A stretch of DNA of 41,171 nt from CAZTVF01 sp964616985 (GTDB lineage Bacteria > Planctomycetota > Phycisphaerae > SM23-33), in the NCBI GenBank assembly GCA_964616985.1, contig CAZTVF010000039.1, forward strand, positions 1-41,171. Reading direction: 5' to 3'. The translations under genes were made by a program, and so were the position numbers. The notes beneath the pieces are model-generated. The model did not search any database. It saw only the letters and a program-made list of their open reading frames with translations, and was not told the DNA's origin. The first letter of the stretch is position 1, and the number at the start of each line of letters is the position of its first letter. Below are positions 16,684 to 23,429 of this stretch, one piece after another.

Positions 16684-17781
16684 CTATGGAATCTTGGCCT
16701 CGATCGGGCTCTCCCCTTCCAGCGTGCGAAGAAAGCGGATGATCTCATCAATCTCGCGCGGGGCGAGTTTTGTGTCCAGTTGCAGCCACGCCATTTGCCG
16801 GACCGCTTCAGGCAGAGTCGAGATGCGCCCATCGTGGAAATACGGCGCGGTGAGCGTCACATTGCGGAGCATGCAGACCTTGAACACGAAGCGATCCTCT
16901 TCCTGATGCGTGATTTCAAAGCGCCCGTTGTCCTCCGTGTTCTCGTACGGGTGATAGACGCCCAACTTCCGCAGTTGCCGGCCGCCCACGGGCCTGCTGC
17001 TGTGGCATTCAACGCAGCCGGTGTCCACGAACCAGTTGAGCCCCTGCATTTCCTTGTCGGTGATGGCATCGAGTTGCCCTTGGAGGTAGCGGTCAAAACA
17101 CGACGGGGTGACGAGAGTCCTCTCGAAGGCCGCGATGGCGCGGGCCACATTGTGGAACGACACCGCATTGGGTTCACCAAAGGCCAGGGCGAAGCTGCGA
17201 CGGTATTCAGGCGACCCGGCAAGTTGAGTCTCCACATCCTGGGCTGAACGCATGCCCATTTCATCGGGGTTGAGCATCGGGCCCTTGGCCTGCTCCACCA
17301 GGTCGCCGGCCCGGCCGTCCCAGAACTGCACCATTTCAAATCCAGCGTTCAGAACCGTCGGCGCGTTGCGTTTGCCCAAGGTTCCCTTGGCCCCCTTGGA
17401 GGTGGGAAGGTAATCAACGCCGGCCTGCTCGTGGTCCAGTCGATGGCAATCGTTACAGGACTGAGACTTATTCAGTGAGATGGCTCGTTCGAAAAAGAGC
17501 TTGCGGCCCAGCGAGATCATCTCTGGCGTGTCCCCTTCGCTTGCCGGCATCTTGTCCGGCAGAGGCCGAAAGTAGATGCGAACGGCCATCGGAATCCCTT
17601 CAACGCCTCCGGCCGCCGTCGAGTGAGCGCGATGCTGAGGGTCCTCGGCGGGCGTGGGCGCGGACGTGGGGCAACCGGCCATGGCGAACATCCCAATCAG
17701 GATGGATCCCATGATCCACGAGAGGGCCATGCGACCCGAAGGCCATGCACTTCCGCGAGGCTTCGTATACTCAGCAGTCAT
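16684..17781 (-). CDS. Di-haem cytochrome c peroxidase (MauG/CcpA family) lipoprotein
   Basis: The start is placed at MTAEYTKP (ATG 17781), giving 365 residues. A lipoprotein signal (MALSWIMGSILIGMFAMAGC) ends at Cys37. Haem c motifs are CNDCH at 109-113 and CVECH at 256-260. Family landmarks include LGRKLFFE, KRNAPTVLNAGF, FWDGRAGDLVEQA, NEMGM-like NPDEMGM and LRNVTLTAPYFHDG near 306-318. The family reduces peroxide using electrons from small c-type cytochromes, or carries out MauG-type oxidations, in the periplasm. It lies 89 bp after the two-domain Cys-rich gene and before the haloperoxidase-like gene, so a common transcript is likely. Confidence 0.92.
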   Translation of the reverse strand: MTAEYTKPRGSAWPSGRMALSWIMGSILIGMFAMAGCPTSAPTPAEDPQHRAHSTAAGGVEGIPMAVRIYFRPLPDKMPASEGDTPEMISLGRKLFFERAISLNKSQSCNDCHRLDHEQAGVDYLPTSKGAKGTLGKRNAPTVLNAGFEMVQFWDGRAGDLVEQAKGPMLNPDEMGMRSAQDVETQLAGSPEYRRSFALAFGEPNAVSFHNVARAIAAFERTLVTPSCFDRYLQGQLDAITDKEMQGLNWFVDTGCVECHSSRPVGGRQLRKLGVYHPYENTEDNGRFEITHQEEDRFVFKVCMLRNVTLTAPYFHDGRISTLPEAVRQMAWLQLDTKLAPREIDEIIRFLRTLEGESPIEAKIP

Positions 17782-17870
17782 AGAGGTTTCCCGGCTCCTT
17801 CGGCCCGGGAGGAAGAGCACGGAGCAGCCGCGATCTTCACTTCCCGGTCCCCATGGCAACGGATCCGAAG

Positions 17871-18575
17871 TTACTTCTGGGCCTTGGCCAAGCTGTCCAC
17901 GTAGATCGCCTGGAGGCCCTTGGTGCGGACGATGAGGCCCTTGGCTGTCACTTGCTGCCCGGCCAAGGCAATCCGCTCGGGGGTCATCAACGGGACGCCT
18001 TGTTCGCCGGTCAGCAGGACGTACATGTTGCCCTCGGCGTCAATCAGGGCAGGCGGGTCTCCCGCTTTCCAGCACGAGACGCAGCAGTCCTGGGTGCAGG
18101 GCTTGTCGGCGTGTGCGAGCGTGCAGAAGGTGCAGGCGAGCCGACCGGTGATCGCCACCTTGGCATCGGCCTTTTCCAGGCTGTCCACGTAGATTGCCTG
18201 GAGGCCCTTGCCCTTGACGAGGAGTCCCTTGACGGTCACCTGCCCGCCAAGCATCTCCGCTCGCGCCGGGGTCATCAACGCGATGCCTTGCTCGCCGGTC
18301 AGCAGCAGGTACTTGTTTCCTTCGGCCTCGGTGAGCGAGGGCGGATCGCCGGCCTTGACGCACTTGGCGCAGCAATCCTTAGTGCAGGCCTTCTCCGGGT
18401 GCGCCAAGGTGCAGAACGTGCAGGAGAACTGGCCGCTGAGCGTTACCTGCTCGCCCTTGGCCGCGCCCAGTGCCTTGGCAGCCTTGTCTCCCTCCGCCGC
18501 CATGCCGGAAAGGGCAACTCCGCTCAAGGCCGCTGCGGACAGGATCAGACTCAGAACGACGATTCGCTTCACCAT
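17871..18575 (-). CDS. Secreted protein with two tandem six-cysteine OB-like domains
   Basis: AAGGAG seven bases before ATG 18575. Residues 1-27 are a Sec signal peptide (IVVLSLILSAAALSGVALSG). Two ~92-residue repeats follow, at ~44-138 and ~139-234. Each has a cysteine signature C-x2-C-x8-C-x3-CC-x2-C (CTFCTLAHPEKACTKDCC in repeat 1, CTFCTLAHADKPCTQDCC in repeat 2), then KAGDPP, a YLLLTGEQG strand and QAIYVDSL. The beta pattern suggests an OB-like fold related to secreted proteins with a C-x3-C-x-x-GxP core. Metal or cluster binding is inferred from the Cys/His content. The repeats are roughly 70% identical, so the duplication is fairly recent. It lies 12 bp after the NifX-like gene. Confidence 0.75.
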   Translation of the reverse strand: MVKRIVVLSLILSAAALSGVALSGMAAEGDKAAKALGAAKGEQVTLSGQFSCTFCTLAHPEKACTKDCCAKCVKAGDPPSLTEAEGNKYLLLTGEQGIALMTPARAEMLGGQVTVKGLLVKGKGLQAIYVDSLEKADAKVAITGRLACTFCTLAHADKPCTQDCCVSCWKAGDPPALIDAEGNMYVLLTGEQGVPLMTPERIALAGQQVTAKGLIVRTKGLQAIYVDSLAKAQK

Positions 18576-18587
18576 GTCATGTCTCCT

Positions 18588-18911
18588 TCATTGGGTTCGG
18601 AACGATGGTTCGTGGGCGGCTTGCCCGGTTGCCTGTAACACGCTATCGATAGGGCCTTGGATATCGCTAATGACCTCGATGCCCGCCTCTCGGATCCTCG
18701 CTGCCAGTTCGACCGAGATTCCGCCACAGATCAAACGACCTACCCCTGTCTGAACCAGCTGACGGACTCGTCCCGCCTGATCGCATTCCGTGAGCTGCAG
18801 TTCCTGCCGCGTGACGCCGCGTGGCGAGGGCTCAAACAACAGAACGACTCTGCCGGCGACATCGAACACCGGCGAGACGCGTCCCATCCAGATTGGAATG
18901 GCAGTGATCAC
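18588..18911 (-). CDS. Dinitrogenase iron-molybdenum cofactor (NifX/NifB C-terminal) domain protein
   Basis: 107 residues covering one NifX/NifB-type domain (PF02579): ITAIPIWMGRVSPVFDVAGR at the start, then VVLLFE, VRQLVQTGVGRLICGGIS and LAARIREAGIEVI. Stand-alone members bind iron-sulfur or iron-molybdenum clusters, or act in metal and redox sensing outside nitrogen fixation. No other nif genes are present here. The start is GTG at 18911; the family usually begins right at this strand, so a later start is unlikely. It is the first gene behind a strong sigma-54 promoter and 12 bp before the Cys-rich secreted protein. Confidence 0.85.
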   Translation of the reverse strand: MITAIPIWMGRVSPVFDVAGRVVLLFEPSPRGVTRQELQLTECDQAGRVRQLVQTGVGRLICGGISVELAARIREAGIEVISDIQGPIDSVLQATGQAAHEPSFRTQ

Positions 18912-18922
18912 GACAAGAGGGA

Positions 18923-18938
18923 AGCGAACAGCGTGCCA
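18923..18938 (-). promoter_or_regulatory. rpoN site: Sigma-54 (-24/-12) promoter
   Basis: On the minus strand TGGCACGCTGTTCGCT reads 18938-18923. It has the invariant GG and GC separated by exactly ten bases and TGGCAC matching the -24 consensus. The predicted transcription start is at about 18912, essentially at the GTG of the NifX-like gene. The sigma-54 activator encoded immediately upstream on the same strand is the natural candidate to drive it. Confidence 0.7.
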
Positions 18939-19030
18939 GAAGCCACCCGCGGGTCCCCCGATGCGTAAGACATGTTGTCGAGGATGGATACGTCAAGGGC
19001 CGGCCCGGGGTGCCGCGAGCCTCCTTTGCA

Positions 19031-20431
19031 TTATGCAACGGATCGGGCCCTCGTAGAGATGCAGGTTGCCATTCTGTGGCGAGCCGCCCGCCCGTCTTTA
19101 GCGGGCATTTCAATTCCAAGAGCCTTGGCTTTGCGAAAGAGCGTGCTTGGGTCAATTGCCAACTCGGCCGCGGCCGCCTTGCGGTTGCCATCATGGCGCC
19201 GCAGCGCGTCCTCGATCATCCACCGTTCCATCGACGCCAGGGTAGCCCGCCCCGATGGTCGATCCAAAGGCAACTGCCGACGGAACTGGGGAGGCAACTG
19301 ACGCAACTGAACCAATCCGCTGCTGCAAAGAACGAAGGCGTGTTCGATGGCATTCTCCAGTTCGCGGACGTTGCCCGGATAGTCGTGCTCCATCAACGCC
19401 GCCATGGCGTCGTCATCCACGCCAGGAACATCCTTGCCCTGCAGGCGGGCGAACTTGGCGACGAAATGCTCGACCAACAGCGGGATATCCTCCGGCCGCT
19501 CACGCAGAGAAGGCAGCTCAATCCGTATGACATTGATCCGGTAGAACAGGTCCTCCCGGAATGTCTTGTCTTGGACCAGCCCAGCGAGATCCTTATTGGT
19601 GGCCGCGATGATTCGCACATCCGCCTTCGAGGGGGTCACCGATCCCAGAGGCTCAAACACTCGCTCCTGAAGCACCCGCAGCAGCCGCGCCTGCATGGCG
19701 GGTGAGACATCGCCGATTTCATCGAGGAAGATCGTTCCGCCTTCGGCCAGCGCAAAGCGGCCGGGCTTGTCCTGCCGGGCGTCCGTGAAGGCACCGGCCT
19801 TGTACCCGAACAACTCGGATTCCAGCAGGGTGTCCGGCAATGCGCCGCAATTGACGGCCACACACCGGCCCTTGGCCCGCCGGGAAAGGCGATGGATCGC
19901 CTTGGCCACCAGGTCCTTGCCGGTCCCGCTGGGGCCCTCGATCAGCACGGTGCTGTCGCTGGCCGCGATCTCGGGCAGAATGTCGAAGATCCTTCGCATG
20001 GGCGAGCTGCGCCCGACAATGTCGGCAAATGCGAACTGCGATTCCAGTTGCTGACGCAATTCTTCCGCCAGGCGCAGGTCACGGAAAGTCTCCACGCCAC
20101 CGATCACAACACCCCTGGAGTCCTTGATCACGGCCGTCGAAACGCTGATCGGCACCTTGTGGCCTTGAGCGTCCAGGATGTAGACGACCCTGTTCACGAC
20201 AGGCTCGCCGGTCGCCAGCGTGTGCTTCAAGGCGCAAGCCCCTTCGCAAATGCTCGCCCGGAAGACCTCGCAGCACCTTCGGCCCAGGGCGTTGTGCGAC
20301 TTGGTCCCGGTGATCAACTCTGCGGCCTTGTTGAACGACGTAACGGCCCACTTCACGTCGACGGTGAAGACCCCATCCGTGATTGAGTTCAAGATGACAT
20401 CGATTGAGTGATCGTTTGCGATGGCTGCCAT
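19031..20431 (-). CDS. Sigma-54-dependent activator with Cys-rich PAS sensor
   Basis: The start is placed at MAAIANDHSIDVILNSI (ATG 20431), directly before the PAS domain, giving 466 residues; no clear ribosome site was found. The PAS domain (~8-125) carries Cys53, Cys54, Cys62 and Cys66 in RRCCEVFRASICEGAC, a pattern suited to thiol or iron-sulfur sensing. The AAA+ domain has Walker A GPSGTGKD (166-173), the sigma-54 loop as GAFTDA (213-218; the common form is GAFTGA) and Walker B GGTIFLDE (231-238). A Fis-type HTH near 410-440 reads HDGNRKAAAAELAIDPSTLF. The gene lies between the DUF6132/thioredoxin genes and the sigma-54 promoter of the NifX-like operon, which it probably controls. Confidence 0.92.
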   Translation of the reverse strand: MAAIANDHSIDVILNSITDGVFTVDVKWAVTSFNKAAELITGTKSHNALGRRCCEVFRASICEGACALKHTLATGEPVVNRVVYILDAQGHKVPISVSTAVIKDSRGVVIGGVETFRDLRLAEELRQQLESQFAFADIVGRSSPMRRIFDILPEIAASDSTVLIEGPSGTGKDLVAKAIHRLSRRAKGRCVAVNCGALPDTLLESELFGYKAGAFTDARQDKPGRFALAEGGTIFLDEIGDVSPAMQARLLRVLQERVFEPLGSVTPSKADVRIIAATNKDLAGLVQDKTFREDLFYRINVIRIELPSLRERPEDIPLLVEHFVAKFARLQGKDVPGVDDDAMAALMEHDYPGNVRELENAIEHAFVLCSSGLVQLRQLPPQFRRQLPLDRPSGRATLASMERWMIEDALRRHDGNRKAAAAELAIDPSTLFRKAKALGIEMPAKDGRAARHRMATCISTRARSVA

Positions 20432-20564
20432 TGTGAAACTATAGGCGAGTGCAGGACCGCTCCCTGCCGCCAGCCAGCGCACCTTCGCGGCGACCGCATC
20501 GAGGCGCCGCATACGTATAGCCCGTCTTCTCGAAGAAAATCGATGATCGCGGGGCAGATCGGGC

Positions 20565-20795
20565 TCATTTGTCTCTCTTGTCATCCTCCGGGAACGGGTA
20601 GGCGCACGAACCGCACCCGCACCCGCCGAGCTTCGACCAGAACGCCGCGGCCAGCCCCATGAAGGCGCCGAAGATGCCCCCCGTCCACCAGGTGGCGGTG
20701 AGCGGGCAGGTGCCCGACGTACACTGGCCGTAGTAGCCCAGCGCTGCCCCGACGCCCCCGCCGATCACGATGCCGATCACAGCCCTGAGTATCAT
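20565..20795 (-). CDS. DUF6132-like small membrane protein
   Basis: 76 residues from ATG 20795, chosen because GGAG lies six bases upstream; the ATG at 20807 has no ribosome site. It has two hydrophobic segments, AVIGIVIGGGVGAALGYY and TGGIFGAFMGLAAAFW, flanking the family hallmark CTSGTCPLT. The tail is Cys-rich (LGGCGCGSCAYPF). DUF6132 proteins are short two-helix membrane proteins, often near thioredoxin or rhodanese-like genes. It follows thioredoxin by 20 bp and shares its transcript. A role in thiol or redox handling at the membrane is inferred from context only. Confidence 0.75.
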   Translation of the reverse strand: MILRAVIGIVIGGGVGAALGYYGQCTSGTCPLTATWWTGGIFGAFMGLAAAFWSKLGGCGCGSCAYPFPEDDKRDK

Positions 20796-20815
20796 ATGCT
20801 TCTCCATCAATATAG

Positions 20816-21160
20816 CTAACGAGATGCTGACTCTGCGACGGCCGCCTTCTGAATCATCGCCAGGATCGCCGCCGGCGGCTGGGCGCCCACGGCCTGGTCC
20901 ACCATTTGACCGCCCTTGAACAACACCAGCATGGGAATGCTCGACACCCCGAAGGCGGCGGCGAGTTCACGCTGCTCGTCCACGTTCACCTTTACAACCT
21001 TCGCCCTTCCGGCAAGACGCGGAGCCAGTCCGTCAAGCGTCGCTCCCATCATGCGACAGGGCATGCACCAATCGGCGTAGAGGTCGACCAGGACGGGAAC
21101 ATCGCTCTTAAGGACTTCCGCCTCGAATGTCTCGGCTGTTACCTGCAGAACGTTACTCAT
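20816..21160 (-). CDS. trxA: Thioredoxin
   Basis: 114 residues from ATG 21160, supported by AGGAGA seven bases upstream; the longer frame upstream lacks both. The active site is WCMPC at 31-35, where most thioredoxins have WCGPC. VPVLVDLYAD precedes it, and the cis-proline loop SSIPMLVLF follows at ~77-85. The Met in the dipeptide usually shifts redox potential, so this may be a specialised thioredoxin. It is the first of two genes (with the DUF6132-like gene) and follows the anti-sigma gene across a 160-bp gap with two strong hairpins. Confidence 0.92.
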   Translation of the reverse strand: MSNVLQVTAETFEAEVLKSDVPVLVDLYADWCMPCRMMGATLDGLAPRLAGRAKVVKVNVDEQRELAAAFGVSSIPMLVLFKGGQMVDQAVGAQPPAAILAMIQKAAVAESASR

Positions 21161-21243
21161 GGATGCTCTCCTGTTAGGCCTTTGCGTACCTACAGGGTTC
21201 GATCCGGCAGGCGGGAATTGGTTACAGGAATTCGCGGCAATGT

Positions 21244-21276
21244 CGGCCATCGCCGTTACTTTCCTGGCGATGGCCG
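21244..21276. terminator. Strong hairpin upstream of thioredoxin
   Basis: CGGCCATCGCC and GGCGATGGCCG form an 11-bp perfect stem with an 11-base loop. No T-tract is present. It is likely a transcription end, processing or stability element between anti-sigma and thioredoxin genes on the minus strand. Confidence 0.45.
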
Positions 21277-21308
21277 GGGCGGCCCCGAGGCGTTCACAAT
21301 CATCGGAG

Positions 21309-21332
21309 CGGCCGAGACGCATCACTCGGCCG
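21309..21332. terminator. Hairpin spanning the anti-sigma stop codon
   Basis: CGGCCGAG and CTCGGCCG pair over 8 bp with an 8-base loop. The anti-sigma TGA lies in the loop. It lacks a T-tract, so its role as a terminator is uncertain. Confidence 0.4.
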
Positions 21333-21570
21333 GTTTGTCGCGTTTCCTCCACTTATCGCGGAGGGCGCTGTGCAGCCGTTGCTTGAAGTCGAGGGGCAAC
21401 TCGTAGGCCTGGCCGTTCTTATATAGCGAGACGGTCTTGCGGATGTTGTCGATGACCACCTTGCAGGGATTGCAGCCGGCGAGGTGTTTCTCCAGTTCCT
21501 GACAGACGCCGGGGTCGACATCGCCTTCGACGTACTCGTTGAGCATCTTCAGCAGTTCCTGGCATTTCAT
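21322..21570 (-). CDS. Anti-sigma factor, zinc-finger (zf-HC2) type
   Basis: 82 residues. The anti-sigma zinc motif H-x3-C-x2-C is at His29, Cys33 and Cys36 (KHLAGCNPC), with Cys3 nearby as the usual fourth ligand. No transmembrane segment is present, so it is a soluble anti-sigma factor, of the kind that releases its sigma factor when zinc-bound thiols are oxidised (ZAS-type). Its ATG overlaps the sigma factor stop as ATGA. A thioredoxin follows, which fits a thiol-oxidation circuit, though this is inference. Confidence 0.85.
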   Translation of the reverse strand: MKCQELLKMLNEYVEGDVDPGVCQELEKHLAGCNPCKVVIDNIRKTVSLYKNGQAYELPLDFKQRLHSALRDKWRKRDKPAE

Positions 21571-22214
21571 GTTGCATCCTCCGCCGCGTGGTCGTGTACG
21601 TGGGGCTGCTGCCGGGTGGCAGGATTGCCGAATCTCCGAGTGAGAATCTCCCGCAGGGCCAGGCGGGCCCGCAGCAGGCGCACCTTTACGTTGCCCTCGG
21701 TCAGTTGCAGCATATCCGCCGTCTGGCGGACGCTGAGGCCCTGCACGTCGCGCAGCACGAACACCAATCGCTGGCCGTCGGACAGCTGCGCGATGGCGTC
21801 ATCCAGGATCGTCCGCAGTTCACGACGTTCCACCGTCTGTGCGGGGTCGTCCTGCCAGTTGGCGATATACTGCGGCATGGGCAGGGCATCTCCGTCTTCG
21901 TTGGCGGAGTCCAATGACATCGCATGGTTCTGCCGCTGGCTGCGAAGAGCCTTGAGCGCGAAATTGATGGCAATGCGGGTAATCCAGGTGGAAAATGAAG
22001 CATCGCCTCGAAAAGATGAAAGATGCTCCATCGCCGACAGGAATGTGTTCTGCACGACATCCTGCGCGTCGTGGTGATTGCGCGTGAGATGCCAGGCCGC
22101 CGCGTAAAGCGGCCCCTCATGCCGGGAGACCAACTTTTCGAACGCGGCGAACTCGCCAGCCTTTGCCTGCCGGACGAGATCGATGTCGCTTGTCTGGGTC
22201 AACAGATGTTCCAT
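21567..22214 (-). CDS. ECF-type RNA polymerase sigma factor
   Basis: 215 residues. Region 2 spans ~10-90 (DIDLVRQAKAGEFAAFEKLV, then DAQDVVQNTFLSAMEHLSSF and FSTWITRIAINFALKALRS). Region 4 spans ~140-195 (LSDGQRLVFVLRDVQGLSVR and LTEGNVKVRLLRARLALREI). This is a complete sigma-70 family ECF factor with an acidic linker of ~30 residues. It overlaps its anti-sigma by four bases. No ribosome site precedes ATG 22214, and the 99-bp gap to the divergent RND adaptor carries a palindrome that may be the shared control region. Confidence 0.92.
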   Translation of the reverse strand: MEHLLTQTSDIDLVRQAKAGEFAAFEKLVSRHEGPLYAAAWHLTRNHHDAQDVVQNTFLSAMEHLSSFRGDASFSTWITRIAINFALKALRSQRQNHAMSLDSANEDGDALPMPQYIANWQDDPAQTVERRELRTILDDAIAQLSDGQRLVFVLRDVQGLSVRQTADMLQLTEGNVKVRLLRARLALREILTRRFGNPATRQQPHVHDHAAEDAT

Positions 22215-22313
22215 GTAATGTCGATGAAGTATTGTAACCTTTGGTTCATCACAGGATCGAATCTTTTGAAGATGCAGGCCGTGCCCTGCGACTGACGCTA
22301 TTGAGGACCCGCT
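22215..22313. promoter_or_regulatory. Divergent control region between sigma factor and RND efflux genes
   Basis: AACC-TTT-GGTT at 22236-22246 is a perfect short palindrome. On the minus strand it sits in TGATGAACCAAAGG, which resembles an ECF -35 element (GAACC-type), and on the plus strand in TTGTAACC. Autoregulation by the ECF factor in both directions is plausible but unproven. GAGG at 22302-22305 is the ribosome site of the adaptor gene. Confidence 0.35.
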
Positions 22314-23429
22314 ATGAAGCTTCCTGGCAAAATGCCGAAATGGCTGTCGAAGACCGTGCTGGCGTTGGTGCTGGCCACGATGGTAATCGTGCTGATGCTG
22401 TACCTCGACGGCGTGTTCAGCCGCAAGGTGCCGCCGCCACAGGCCCCGGTAGTGGCGACAATGCCCGCACAGGTCCTGCCGCTGGCCGAGGCGAAATATG
22501 TCGACATTCCCGACGTGGAGCAGGCCCCGGGCACGATCCGCCCGCTACATGAGACTGCCCTGGCGTCTAAGGTGCGTGAGCCCGAGAAGATTATCGAGAT
22601 GAGCGTGGTCGCCGGCCAGGAGGTGCACAAGGGCGACCTTCTGGTCAAACTCGACACGTCGACCTGGCAGAACCGCAAGGAGCTCGCTGAGGCAAAGCTG
22701 AAGATTACCCAGTCCGCACTCCAAGACGCCCAAAGGAATCACGACCGCATGAAGGAGGCCTTCGGCAAGGGTGTGGCCACGCAGGCCGAACTGGACAACG
22801 GCAAGTATCGCGTCGAGAGCGCCGCATCGGAGGTGGTCGCCGCGCAGCGCGCCGTGGACGAGGCCGCGATGAACCTGGAGTATACGCAGATCCGCTCGCC
22901 GATGGACGCGGTCGTCATTGACAAGCGAGCAGACGTGGGCGACACCGTCTCGCCGGGACAGGTGCTGGTGAGCCTGTATGACAAGATGCAGCTGATCGCC
23001 AACGTCCGCGAGGGCCTGATGAGGCACCTCAAGCCGGGTCAGACGATCGCTGTGTTCATCGATGACATCGGTAAGTCGTGTGAAGGCACGATCAGCGAGA
23101 TCGTCCCGCAGGCCGACCCCGCGACGCGCACGTTCCTGGTTAAGGTGGTCGGGCCCTGCCACAGCGGCGTGCGGCCGGGCATGTACGCCAAGCTTCTTGT
23201 GCCGCTGGGGACGCGCAAGGTGCTGGTCGTGGACGCCTCGGCCATCGTGCACATCGGGCAGTTGACGATGGTGCGAGTGTACGACCGCGGCAGCTTTGCA
23301 CGTCGCTACGTGCAGCTCGGTAAGAGATTCGAGATTGACGGCGGCAAGAGCGTGGAGGTCCTGTCGGGCCTGCAGGCCGGGGAGAGGGTCTCCGTCTCGG
23401 GCATCGGGGAGACGTACCATGGGCAATAA
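22314..23429 (+). CDS. RND efflux periplasmic adaptor (HlyD/MFP family)
   Basis: 371 residues. One N-terminal anchor helix (ALVLATMVIVLMLYLDGVFS) is followed by a lipoyl-type barrel-sandwich half (IIEMSVVAGQEVHKGDLLVK), a coiled-coil hairpin (~125-190, KLKITQSALQDAQRNHDR and AELDNGKYRVESAASEVVAA) and the second half (YTQIRSPMDAVVIDKRADVG). A beta-barrel and membrane-proximal domain follow. It bridges the inner-membrane pump and an outer-membrane channel. GAGG lies before the ATG, and the stop overlaps the permease start by 11 bp, so the two are coupled. No outer-membrane factor gene is present in the window. Confidence 0.92.
   Translation: MKLPGKMPKWLSKTVLALVLATMVIVLMLYLDGVFSRKVPPPQAPVVATMPAQVLPLAEAKYVDIPDVEQAPGTIRPLHETALASKVREPEKIIEMSVVAGQEVHKGDLLVKLDTSTWQNRKELAEAKLKITQSALQDAQRNHDRMKEAFGKGVATQAELDNGKYRVESAASEVVAAQRAVDEAAMNLEYTQIRSPMDAVVIDKRADVGDTVSPGQVLVSLYDKMQLIANVREGLMRHLKPGQTIAVFIDDIGKSCEGTISEIVPQADPATRTFLVKVVGPCHSGVRPGMYAKLLVPLGTRKVLVVDASAIVHIGQLTMVRVYDRGSFARRYVQLGKRFEIDGGKSVEVLSGLQAGERVSVSGIGETYHGQ

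Noticed and set aside
18588..18911. Nitrogen-fixation locus because of the NifX/NifB domain
   Set aside because: No nifHDK, nifEN or other nif genes are present; stand-alone domains of this family are widespread outside nitrogen fixation.
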